The notes under the pieces are model-generated. The model was not told the origin of the DNA. It did no database searches and worked only from the letters and a program-made list of their open reading frames with translations. Both the position numbers and the translations under genes were made by a program. From the NCBI GenBank assembly GCA_902796155.1, contig CADBNZ010000006.1, positions 1 to 40,305 on the forward strand: a stretch of DNA of 40,305 nucleotides, written 5' to 3'. Within the stretch, counting starts at the first letter, position 1; each line of letters begins with the position of its first letter. This DNA is from an uncultured Pseudomonadota bacterium (GTDB lineage: Bacteria; Pseudomonadota; Alphaproteobacteria; UBA3830). This document shows positions 16,403 through 23,883 of the stretch, piece after piece.

Positions 16403-17726
16403 GTGATCAGAAGATTGTACGCTGTGCGGTTTATACCAGAAAATCGTGTGAAGATGATCTGGAGCAGGAGTTTAACAGCCTTGATGCACAACGCTTGGCG
16501 GGTGAGAACTACATTGCCAGTCAGATTCATGAGAATTGGCGGTTAATTTCTAAACATTACGATGACGGAGGTTTTTCAGGCGGTAACATGGACAGACCCG
16601 CGCTGAAAGAGCTATTTGCTGATATCGAAGCTGGGCAGATTGACATGGTTGTAGTCTATAAAATCGATCGTTTATCTCGTTCTTTGTTCGATTTCGCCAA
16701 AACTGTTGAGATCTTTGAAAAGAACAACGTCAGTTTCGTTTCTGTGACTCAGTCGTTCAATACTTCGACCTCAATGGGGAAATTGATGCTGAATATTTTG
16801 CTGAGTTTCGCCCAATTCGAAAGAGAAGTTACGAGCGAACGCATTCGGGATAAGTTCGCTGCTTCGAAAAAGCTCGGAATGTGGATGGGAGGGTATCCGA
16901 TGTTCGGTTATGACGTAAAGGATCGCAAACTTGTGATTAATAAGGAAGGGCAAAAGTCTTGAAATTTATTTACACTCAGTTTGATATGGCCGAATCCTGC
17001 ACGATGGTTACAGACAAGCTGAATCGTAGGGGATATAGAACGAAATTGCGTGAACATGTAAGCGGAAATCGAAATGGTGGCGGCAAGCTTTTTACGCAAA
17101 AGGATATGCGCAGAATTCTCACAAATCCTTATTACAAGGGCTATGTAACGCATAAGGGAGAAATGTATAAAGGAGAACACGAAGCGATAATCCCTGAGGA
17201 TGAGTGGAATCGCATACAGGGTTTGTTCAAAAAATACGACCAAGACGGACGGAAGGCTTATGCGACTTCTACGCCGTCATTTTTGAAGGGAATTTTGAAG
17301 TGTGCAAGGTGCAAAGCTGCTATGACTCCGACTTATGCTTATAACCATGGCTTACGGTATCGCTATTATGTTTGCAGTAATCATTTGCGCAATAAGTCTT
17401 GTGTTTCTGCGTTTAAGACTATTTCAGCCGATGAAATTGAGCAGCAGGTGCTGAATGAGATTTTTAAGATTTTGAGCTCTCCTGAGGTCATTATGAACAT
17501 CAACAGGATTATCGAGTCTGACAAGGCATCAAGTCCTGAAATTCTAAAGGAAAACATCGTTTCCGCTCTAAATAATCTTACTGAGGTTTGGAGTTTTCTT
17601 TATCCTTCGGAGCAGCAAAAAGTCTCGAAAATGCTGCTTGACGAGGTTTCTCTGGCTGATAACGGTATAAATGTGAAAATGAATCTCGAGGGCTTTGATC
17701 GTGTGCTAAGGGAAATTGTTCGATAA
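16399..17726 (+). pseudogene. Large serine recombinase, split by a frameshift
   Basis: The first frame holds the resolvase catalytic domain: AVYTRKSCEDD with the nucleophilic serine in YTRKS, DGGFSGGNMDRPAL, VVYKIDRLSRS and LLSFAQFEREVTSERIRDKF. It ends at 16962 in KEGQKS. The next frame, open from 16959, continues AKVLKFIYTQFDMAESC, the recombinase domain (NRRGYRTK, RRILTNPYYKGYV), a zinc ribbon (CARCKAAM then YYVCSNHLRNKSC) and the C-terminal helix. One missing base in the AAGGAAGGGCAAA stretch near 16947 explains the split, so the integrase is probably inactive. Intact members of this family catalyse integration and excision between short attachment sites, without needing a tRNA. Confidence 0.88.
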
Positions 17727-17813
17727 AAAAATGCAATAAAATCAAAGAATTAACTTGATAACCAAGAAAATGGAGTTATATTACAAACAGTTTTTAGACA
17801 TGGAGACAAGAAT

Positions 17814-18137
17814 ATGAAAACACTGCAAGATCAACAAACGTTTTATATCGCTAAACTTGAGCTTCCTTTTGATAATTGGGACTATCTGAAAGAAGCAGGA
17901 ATCAATCGCACGGTATATTTTGCTTACCAAAAAAGTAAGGAAATCGGCAAAGAGCTTATTGATTTCGATGATACAATATGGCCGGATGATGTTGAAGCTA
18001 TTGTGGCGACTTTAAGAGAAAATGGTACTACAGAGTTTACAATTTCATGTCGCTTTTGTGATTTGATTGACCGCCTCGCTGATTTCGAAAAATGCGGTTG
18101 TAAAATGAATGGAGTTACGGAAGTTAAAACTGCCTGA
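17814..18137 (+). CDS. DUF7698-like conserved hypothetical protein
   Basis: The 107-residue acidic protein contains ELIDFDDTIWPDDVEAIVAT, LRENGTTEFTISCRFCDLID and EKCGCKMNGVTEV. I recall this arrangement (a FDD-IW block, a G--EFTIS-F block, a final LxxFxxxGCKxxGL block) from small proteins of gut Firmicutes phages and mobile elements, listed as DUF7698; the match is from memory. It sits just downstream of the recombinase as the last gene of the element, with its own AGAC-type weak ribosome site and a strong terminator after it, so it looks like cargo. Function unknown. Confidence 0.6.
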   Translation: MKTLQDQQTFYIAKLELPFDNWDYLKEAGINRTVYFAYQKSKEIGKELIDFDDTIWPDDVEAIVATLRENGTTEFTISCRFCDLIDRLADFEKCGCKMNGVTEVKTA

Positions 18138-18227
18138 AAAAATTTAGACGGAAGTGTGCAAATGGCTAAAGCATTGCGTATGGAAATTCTGTAAGAATCG
18201 CTCAAGGCATATCGATAAAACTTAGAG

Positions 18228-18250
18228 GGCACGTCAATCCGTGCCTTTTT
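18228..18250 (+). terminator. Rho-independent terminator
   Basis: GGCACG, a six-base loop TCAATC, CGTGCC and then TTTTT form a textbook intrinsic terminator 90 bases after the DUF7698-like gene. It closes the rightward transcription unit of the element. The interval before it holds only a 10-codon ATG frame at 18163 followed by stops. Confidence 0.85.
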
Positions 18251-18295
18251 CTTTAGCTCAATAATTTTCTATCATTAAAGTTGGCAAATTAGTTC

Positions 18296-18406
18296 GTATC
18301 GAGAGGGATTCGAACCCTCGGTATCATCTGTATTTTTGTTTGGAGAGGCTTGCAAGCACTGATAATCAGAGGAGACAGCAGAGAGTTCGAATCCTTATCG
18401 ATACCA
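18296..18406. repeat. Inverted tRNA 3'-end-like sequences (possible attachment debris)
   Basis: GTATCGA at 18296-18302 is the inverse of TCGATAC at 18398-18404. Inside each arm is a T-loop-like segment: GGATTCGAACCC at 18306-18317 and GAGTTCGAATCC at 18383-18394 in opposite orientation. The 17 bases at 18304-18320 are identical to 18704-18720 in the tRNA-Ser gene. The interior does not fold into a normal cloverleaf. It may be a decayed tRNA or a relic attachment site. The bases from 18407 to 18691 hold no supported gene. Confidence 0.5.
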
Positions 18407-18691
18407 AGACATTGTTCTCTAAAATTTTTTTCGGAAAAATCAGGTTTTGACAGGCAAAATGTTGATGCAGAGACTCTGGCGAGATTTTACTTTCCAAGTC
18501 TCCAAGTACCAAATTTTGGAGATCAGAGAAGAGAATCTGTGGAAAAAGGCATTGAAAATGAAATTTGAAGCTCATCTAAATGGACTTAAATTAAAATGGA
18601 TAAAAGGCGAACGATTCTCTGTAACAGCGGATTCTGTATTTCATTATACTTGGATACAAATATAAAATTTACCCCATATCAAGAGTTTGAC

Positions 18692-18785
18692 TGGCGGAGA
18701 GGGAGGGATTCGAACCCTCGATACAATCTTTCAATCGTATGGCGGTTTAGCAAACCACTGCCTTCAGCCTCTCGGCCACCTCTCC
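18692..18785 (-). tRNA. tRNA-Ser(GCU)
   Basis: On the minus strand the gene begins GGAGAGGTGGCCGAGAGG and ends with CCTCTCC, G and an encoded CCA. The 7-bp acceptor stem GGAGAGG/CCTCTCC, the D arm, the anticodon loop TTTGCTAAA flanked by a GGT/ACC-type stem, a long variable arm and the T arm GAGGG-TTCGAAT-CCCTC are all present, and the discriminator G suits serine. A TTGACT box at 18822-18827 and TATAAA at 18794-18799 lie upstream, but with overlong spacing. It is intact. Confidence 0.95.
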
Positions 18786-18971
18786 AAGGATGGTTTATAG
18801 AAGAGCACTATTGAGCGACAAAGTCAACTGATTTTTTGTGGAATTGAAGCGTTCATCAAGAGCCGCGCTAAATTTTCAGATTCAGGCAGTACTGCCGGAA
18901 TTTTTTCCATCTGTGTCTGTTTTTATAATGAGGAGATTCAAGCAATACCTCCCAAATTAGGCTAATGATAT

Positions 18972-19000
18972 TTGAAACTCTATTAGCTTTTCTATACTAT
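18972..19000 (+). promoter_or_regulatory. Candidate sigma-70 promoter of the biotin operon
   Basis: TTGAAA at 18972-18977 is followed after 17 bases by TACTAT at 18995-19000 (TATACT overlaps it at 15-base spacing). It lies 77 bases upstream of the bioF ATG, with only AT-rich sequence between. No BirA-type operator palindrome was recognised. The gap 18786-19076 otherwise holds nothing supported. Confidence 0.4.
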
Positions 19001-19076
19001 GAACAGCAAATTGGAAAGCGTCTAAATTCGTTTCGATACATACAATAAAAGCTGAATATAGTTTTGGAAAAACCTA

Positions 19077-20171
19077 ATGATTAATGAATCTGAATTTTTG
19101 GAAAATTTGAAAAGATTAAAGTCGCAAAATTTATTTCGGACATTAACTCACAGAAATGGAATTGATTTTTGTTCGAATGATTACCTTGGACTGACGAACA
19201 ATTCGAAATCTATTAAAGCTGGAATGCAAGCCATAGAAAAGTTCGGAACAGGCAGTACTGGTTCTCGGCTTTTATCGGGAAATAAATCAATTTTTGAAGA
19301 TTTTGAAGAGCAGATTGCTGTTGATAAACGTTCTGAATCTGCATTGATTTTTAATTCCGGATATATTGCGAACCTATCGGTTATTTCTGCATTTGCATCG
19401 CTGGATTATTTAATGATTTTCGATAAATTGAATCATGCAAGCATGTATCAGGGCTTAGGGAATGCGCATTTACAACGTTTTAATCACTTGAACTATGGTC
19501 AATTGGAACAAATTTTAGAAAAGTATAAAAATTATCCGAAAAAATTTATAGCATCAGAGACTGTTTTCGGAATGGATGGAGATATCGCTGGTTTACAAAG
19601 GCTTTCTGATCTCGCGCACAAATACGGAGCATTTTTGTATTTGGATGAAGCTCATGCAACAGGGTTATACGGAAAAAGAGGTTACGGTTTTTCAACGAAT
19701 TTTAACTTAGACAATGACTCTGTAATCATAATGGGAACTTTCAGCAAAGCGCTGGCATCTTGCGGAGCTTATGTCGCATGTTCGAAAATTTTGAAAGATT
19801 ACCTGATACAAGTCAGCAAAGGATTTATTTATTCTACAGCGATTTCGCCTTTTTGCGTTGGAGTTGCGCAATACAATTGGCGCGAACTCCCGGATTTTGA
19901 TGATATTCGCGTGGAAATTCTAAAAAAGTCCGATTATTTCAGGCAAGAGCTAAAAAAAAGAGAGACTAAGTTTATCGGAAAAAATACGAATATTGTTGCA
20001 ATTACTTTTGGTGACACTGAAGAAATGCTGGCTGTTCATGAACGCTTGCTGAAAAAAAATATCATAACTTCAGCAATAAGGCGACCAACTTCACCGACTC
20101 CAAGGATTCGTTTGGCATTTAATGCGACGCACTCTTACGAAGACATAAATTTTTTACTGGATGTTTTATAA
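19077..20171 (+). CDS. bioF: 8-amino-7-oxononanoate synthase
   Basis: BioF is a PLP enzyme that condenses pimeloyl-thioester with alanine in the first ring-building step of biotin synthesis. The 364-residue protein shows the alpha-oxoamine synthase blocks: FCSNDYLGLTNNSKSI, FGTGSTGSRLLSGN, FNSGYIANLSVISAF, YLDEAHATGLYGKRG, and the PLP lysine in MGTFSKALASCGAYV near residue 223. It is slightly shorter than typical 380-residue members but complete. Its stop overlaps the hydrolase start (TAATG), and the next gene overlaps bioC the same way, indicating one operon. The ribosome site is weak (TTGGAAAAA). Confidence 0.95.
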   Translation: MINESEFLENLKRLKSQNLFRTLTHRNGIDFCSNDYLGLTNNSKSIKAGMQAIEKFGTGSTGSRLLSGNKSIFEDFEEQIAVDKRSESALIFNSGYIANLSVISAFASLDYLMIFDKLNHASMYQGLGNAHLQRFNHLNYGQLEQILEKYKNYPKKFIASETVFGMDGDIAGLQRLSDLAHKYGAFLYLDEAHATGLYGKRGYGFSTNFNLDNDSVIIMGTFSKALASCGAYVACSKILKDYLIQVSKGFIYSTAISPFCVGVAQYNWRELPDFDDIRVEILKKSDYFRQELKKRETKFIGKNTNIVAITFGDTEEMLAVHERLLKKNIITSAIRRPTSPTPRIRLAFNATHSYEDINFLLDVL

Positions 20172-20779
20172 TGATGTATTTGCTCTGCCACGGATTTGGA
20201 TTTGACCACAGTTATTGGAAAAATTTAATCCCATTATTGGATGATAAATATGAATTTTTCCATGAGAATTTTAGAGCATATTCCGAAAAATGCTACATCG
20301 GTATAGGTCATTCTCTTGGATTTTTAAAATTAAACAATTCGGGAATAAATTTTCGTGCGTTAGTAGGCTTGCAGGGCTTTCTGAATTTCTGCGGGCATGA
20401 ACCGGCACATAGGGAAAAGCTGCAGAAAAATTTAGATAGAATGATAGAAAAATGCGCAAAAAATCCACTACGTTTTCTCGAATTTTTTCATAAATTATGT
20501 GGAGATGATCAACAATACGATTTTAAAAATATTTCAAAGGAAAATTTGCTTCAAGATTTGGAAACGATGAAAAATTCATACGAACATTGCGGTGCACCAA
20601 CTTTAATCGTCGGAAGCCATAAAGATAAAGTTGTAGAACATGTAATTTTGAAGGATAATTTTGAAAATCGAAAAAATATTCAAGTGAAATACATTGACGG
20701 GGTTAATCACACACTTGGTTTTTCAAAATCAAAGGAAACGTTCGAGTTAATAAAACGCTTTTTAAAGGAAATTCCTTAA
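20171..20779 (+). CDS. BioH/BioG-type alpha/beta hydrolase (pimeloyl-ACP methyl ester esterase candidate)
   Basis: The 202-residue protein begins MMYLLCHGFGFDHSYW (oxyanion-side HG motif), has a nucleophile elbow GIGHSLGF near residue 48, an acid candidate in VGSHKDKVVE and a histidine in GVNHTLGFSK, a complete Ser-Asp-His set. Lying between bioF and bioC with single-base overlaps, it probably removes the methyl group placed by BioC and frees pimeloyl-ACP. It is shorter than E. coli BioH and nearer BioG in length, but the GHSLG elbow is BioH-like, so no symbol is assigned. It may be a lineage-specific replacement of either. Confidence 0.78.
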   Translation: MMYLLCHGFGFDHSYWKNLIPLLDDKYEFFHENFRAYSEKCYIGIGHSLGFLKLNNSGINFRALVGLQGFLNFCGHEPAHREKLQKNLDRMIEKCAKNPLRFLEFFHKLCGDDQQYDFKNISKENLLQDLETMKNSYEHCGAPTLIVGSHKDKVVEHVILKDNFENRKNIQVKYIDGVNHTLGFSKSKETFELIKRFLKEIP

Positions 20780-21453
20780 TGTTAAAAGAGCAGATTAAGA
20801 CTTGCTTCGATAATGCTGCCAATACCTATGATTCAGTTGCAGAAATTCAAAGAAAATCGGCAAAAGTTTTGATGGATTTTTTAGATGACAGGAAAATTTC
20901 TTCCATAATTGATATTGGTTGCGGAACGGGAAATGTTTCTCTGGAACTTTACAAAAAATATCCGGATGCCGAATACACATTTTGTGATATTTCCGAAAAC
21001 ATGCTGAGGATTGCAGCTGAAAAATTTCCGAAGGCAAGCAAGCAAATATGTTGTGATGCGGAAAATTATGAATTCGATCGATCCTATGATTTGGCAATAT
21101 CAAATCTCAGTATGCAATGGTTTTCTGAAGCTGAAAAATTTATCGAAAGAATTAAAACACATTGTAAATTACTCGCTTTTTCAACATTGCTGAATACATC
21201 TTTCGAAAGTTATAAAAAATTATTTAAGTTTCCGCCGACGTTTAAGTATCCCACATTGGATGAAATTTTAAAAATCACTCCGCAGCAATATGCCATTAAA
21301 AGGTACGCTATCGAATTGGACAATTTCTTTGGAGTAGCAAGATATTTCAAAAAATTAGGAGCTTGTTTAAAATCACATGACAATCCATCGAAATTAGCTT
21401 CAAAAAATTCTCCTATCATACTGGAGTATGATATCTTTTTTGCTGTAGTCTAA
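20779..21453 (+). CDS. bioC: Malonyl-ACP O-methyltransferase
   Basis: BioC methylates malonyl-ACP to start pimelate-chain synthesis by the fatty acid pathway. The 224-residue protein starts with the BioC-type FDNAANTYDSVAEIQRKSA and has SAM motif I IIDIGCGTGNVSLELYKKYP, motif II CDISENML and the family block DLAISNLSMQWF. The usual late Arg-rich segments are reduced and the protein is somewhat short (E. coli BioC is about 250). bioA, bioD and bioB are not in the window, so the pathway is incomplete here. It is the last gene of the trio and converges on the patatin gene. Confidence 0.9.
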   Translation: MLKEQIKTCFDNAANTYDSVAEIQRKSAKVLMDFLDDRKISSIIDIGCGTGNVSLELYKKYPDAEYTFCDISENMLRIAAEKFPKASKQICCDAENYEFDRSYDLAISNLSMQWFSEAEKFIERIKTHCKLLAFSTLLNTSFESYKKLFKFPPTFKYPTLDEILKITPQQYAIKRYAIELDNFFGVARYFKKLGACLKSHDNPSKLASKNSPIILEYDIFFAVV

Positions 21454-21564
21454 ATTTCCTGAAAACTTGGTGCACGATGTTTTATAAAAATCCCGAAATT
21501 ACGAGTAAAAAATATCCGACCGCTGAGTTAGCTTACAAGAAGTGCCTCATGAAAATCTAAAACC

Positions 21565-21627
21565 TTAAAAAATTGCAGATCACGTTGTTTTTCGTTCGTA
21601 AAAAACTTTCCAAACAACATGATCTGC
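21565..21627 (-). terminator. Long inverted repeat between convergent bioC and patatin genes
   Basis: GCAGATCACGTTGTTT at 21575-21590 pairs with AAACAACATGATCTGC at 21612-21627 (one G-U), a 16-bp stem with a 21-base loop. On the minus strand the stem is followed by a T-run (AATTTTTTAAGG) at 21574-21563, making it a good terminator for the patatin gene. On the plus strand a T-run is lacking. The long perfect stem could also be a transposon-end relic. Confidence 0.65.
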
Positions 21628-21648
21628 TGAAAAAAATGTCTCGTTATC

Positions 21649-22917
21649 TTAACATCTAATTTGTTCTTTCAATATATTCACTACTCTATCGAAATTTCCT
21701 TTTCCGTGTCCATCAAATGATATAGATTGTCTTGCAACTGTTTCCAAATGTTCCAAATGTTCTATTGAAGCTCCGTCTGTAGTGCAATCTATTCTGTCCA
21801 AAACAGGATTTATCCTTATATAGGTAAAGAAATTGTTACGAAGACCGCATGCCGCTAACTCAGTTAGGATCTCATTCGTTTCTATGCTGTGTAAATTCGT
21901 GAATAATCCCGGAACTGTAGCTGCCCAATTCAACAAATTAAGGCCTTTTGTAGTATTTCCTGCTGCTCTGCAATGTCCTGTTCCAAGAGATATCATTACT
22001 ATTTTTGAGTTAGGATACTTTTTTACAGCATGTAGCAAAGCGATTAAACCCGGATGATTCGCAAAGCATCCTCCATCGGTTCCTTCATATCTTACACCGT
22101 CCAGTCCTTGAAAAATGTGCGGTGGAAAATACGTTGGAGCAGCACTCGTAGCCATTAAAGCGTCGAATAAAGAGAATTTCGGCGTTTCATCATAGTTCCT
22201 GTATGTGAAGACGTCATGTGTTTTTGCTGAGCAAAACGGAATTATTAAGTCCGATTCTATATTCTCTTCTGTTTCGGGCGCTAGAAATGACCGAATTACT
22301 TGAGCTCTTCCGTCAGAAGTATAGCCGTATCCGCGAAACAATTTTGTAAAAGGCCATTTCCACCAGCTATAAGAAAATATTTTGTTTACAAGTGATGCAT
22401 ATCTTTGATGCAATTCATCGACTCTTCCAGCTGCAGCAGCAGTAGCTATAAGAGCACCCACTGATGTGCCGGCATACACATCTATAGGCAGCTTCTCTAC
22501 CAGTTGTCCTGTTTCTGTGCTTAGTCTTCTTTGGAGCTCATTCAAAAAGAATAACGGAATGATTCCTCGGCTTCCTCCACCGTCTATTGTCAAAACTACT
22601 TTAGTCGGTGCTGTTGGTTCTAGTGAAGGAAGATTATAAGTCAGCGTAAGAGCTCCCTTTTGAATCAAGCTTGAAGAAGGAGAAATGCCTCTAAACTCTT
22701 CTTCCTCTTCTGCGATTATTTCTTCCTTATGCTCTATATAGGAAACAGTCACAGTAGTAGATCTGCGCAAGGCTGTTATGCTCTTATCAGAGTTTGAATC
22801 ATCATCCGATGCGCTATAATGCGACATAGGAGCAGTATCGCTGTCACTGGCTGAACAATTTAAAACACAAAGAATACCCGTTGCAAGACAAATACATAGC
22901 TTTCTTAAATCTTCCAT
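21649..22917 (-). CDS. Secreted patatin-like phospholipase
   Basis: Patatin-like enzymes are Ser-Asp acyl hydrolases acting on membrane lipids; in intracellular bacteria several are host-directed effectors. The 422-residue protein begins with a signal-peptide-like stretch (KLCICLATGILCVLNCSAS) and an acidic low-complexity linker to about residue 100. It then has the oxyanion motif DGGGSRGI, the nucleophile elbow YAGTSVGAL and the catalytic aspartate in YEGTDGGCFANHP. ATSAAPTYFPPHIF is also typical. A strong AAGGAG site lies eight bases before the ATG at 22917. The cysteine at residue 21 is not in a good lipobox. Complete and apparently functional. Confidence 0.88.
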   Translation of the reverse strand: MEDLRKLCICLATGILCVLNCSASDSDTAPMSHYSASDDDSNSDKSITALRRSTTVTVSYIEHKEEIIAEEEEEFRGISPSSSLIQKGALTLTYNLPSLEPTAPTKVVLTIDGGGSRGIIPLFFLNELQRRLSTETGQLVEKLPIDVYAGTSVGALIATAAAAGRVDELHQRYASLVNKIFSYSWWKWPFTKLFRGYGYTSDGRAQVIRSFLAPETEENIESDLIIPFCSAKTHDVFTYRNYDETPKFSLFDALMATSAAPTYFPPHIFQGLDGVRYEGTDGGCFANHPGLIALLHAVKKYPNSKIVMISLGTGHCRAAGNTTKGLNLLNWAATVPGLFTNLHSIETNEILTELAACGLRNNFFTYIRINPVLDRIDCTTDGASIEHLEHLETVARQSISFDGHGKGNFDRVVNILKEQIRC

Positions 22918-23459
22918 GGTTTTTCTCCTTGCTTCGAAAATAGAAAAACTCCTACTGCGATCTTTACGGGATCACAATAAAAATTATTGACAGTATTACG
23001 ATTTACTTCATGAACTTAATAATGATAATAATCGATTATGTGTTAACGAAGATTGTAAATATATTTTTCGATTATTAAGTAACGTATTTTACACTAAAAA
23101 AGTTAAAAAAAAGTTAATTTTGTAATTTTTTTTGTAAATTTATTGGTTGTTATTGCTAATCGACTCAATTATAAGGAGTTACGCATCGAATATACCTAAG
23201 AATATAGTGAGATTCCTTGAAATTTATTGTATATTGTGCCCCATTCAGAAGAAAAGAGGTTGATTTTGCGTTTACTTAATAATTTCCTCTTGGTTATTGG
23301 GCTTTGTTTTTCGTTCAAAATGCCACTATATCAACTCATTTTAGGTTGACAGAGCAAGGATATTGGTATGCTAAAGCTTACAAAAGTATAGCCATTGCGA
23401 AAGTAATTTTAGGAATTTTTTAGGCTCTGATAATCAGAAGCTTCAAAACGCTATTTTCG
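22918..23459. other. Gene-poor interval upstream of the patatin gene
   Basis: This stretch holds the patatin ribosome site and a very AT-rich run (about 23040-23150) that could contain its promoter. From 23160 to 23459 no frame has a start, ribosome site and family-like sequence. Plus-strand text near 23340 (LTEQGYWYAKAY when shifted) could be an unrelated gene scrap, but no family can be named. Confidence 0.5.
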
Positions 23460-23745
23460 ACTTTCGCAAGAGCTCTATTCTCCTTTAACATGCTTAGCGC
23501 ATTCTGCAATAGCTATTTAAAATCATCAAACAAGCTCAACTCACCTAACATAGTAATTACGTCATATTTTTCATTGTTCAATTTCCATCAGAAATATCTC
23601 TACGAAAAACTTGTATTGGAAATATCTATTAACTAATTCTTGCATATATTCGAGCCTATATAGAGCTACTTGTGGGAGTTTATCTTTTGCAAAATACAAA
23701 AAAATCTCCAGTCGCATAGCCAACATCCAAAAGACTCTAATGTGA
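23460..23745 (-). pseudogene. Degenerate SAM-dependent methyltransferase
   Basis: On the minus strand, three frames joined in order read LDVGYATGDFF (motif I, normally LDVGCGTGDF), then AKDKLPQVALYRLEYMQELV with YFQYKFFVE, then DISDGN, then NEKYDVITMLGELSLFDDFK and LLQNALSMLKEN. This is the usual order of class I methyltransferases found in surface-polysaccharide clusters. At least three frameshifts and several stops interrupt it, so it is clearly dead. The remnant may extend to about 23290, but nothing recognisable remains there. Confidence 0.7.
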
Positions 23746-23883
23746 ACTATTCCTCATATTGTCGTTCATCATTTTATATAATATAATTTAAAACACTTTT
23801 TTGTTTTTAGCAAAACACATTTTGGCATGCATTCTTAAGGTTTTCATCGTTTCTTTTCTTAATTAAAAAAACCTATGCCTATC

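Larger units (their letters stand above)
7560..18250. mobile_element. Decayed phage-derived integrative element without structural genes
   Basis: From the antisense ParB-like relic to the terminator after the DUF7698-like gene, nearly all genes point the same way and belong to phage-type regulation, recombination, replication and integration: winged-helix-like, sigma-like/Sak4-like, SSB-like, antirepressor, Cas4-like nuclease, primase-helicase, DUF2924, large serine recombinase. No terminase, portal, capsid or tail gene is visible. Several members carry lesions (ParB-like, Sak4 P-loop, primase-helicase, recombinase), so excision and replication are probably lost. The flanks are an IS scrap on the left and tRNA-like debris plus tRNA-Ser on the right. 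Exact attachment sites could not be defined. Confidence 0.7.

Noticed and set aside
18296-18406. Functional tRNA gene
   Set aside because: The 7-bp outer arms pair, but the T stem and anticodon arm do not form a proper cloverleaf.
18350-18814. Three overlapping short plus-strand ORFs
   Set aside because: They run through tRNA-like debris and the antisense of tRNA-Ser, with no ribosome sites.
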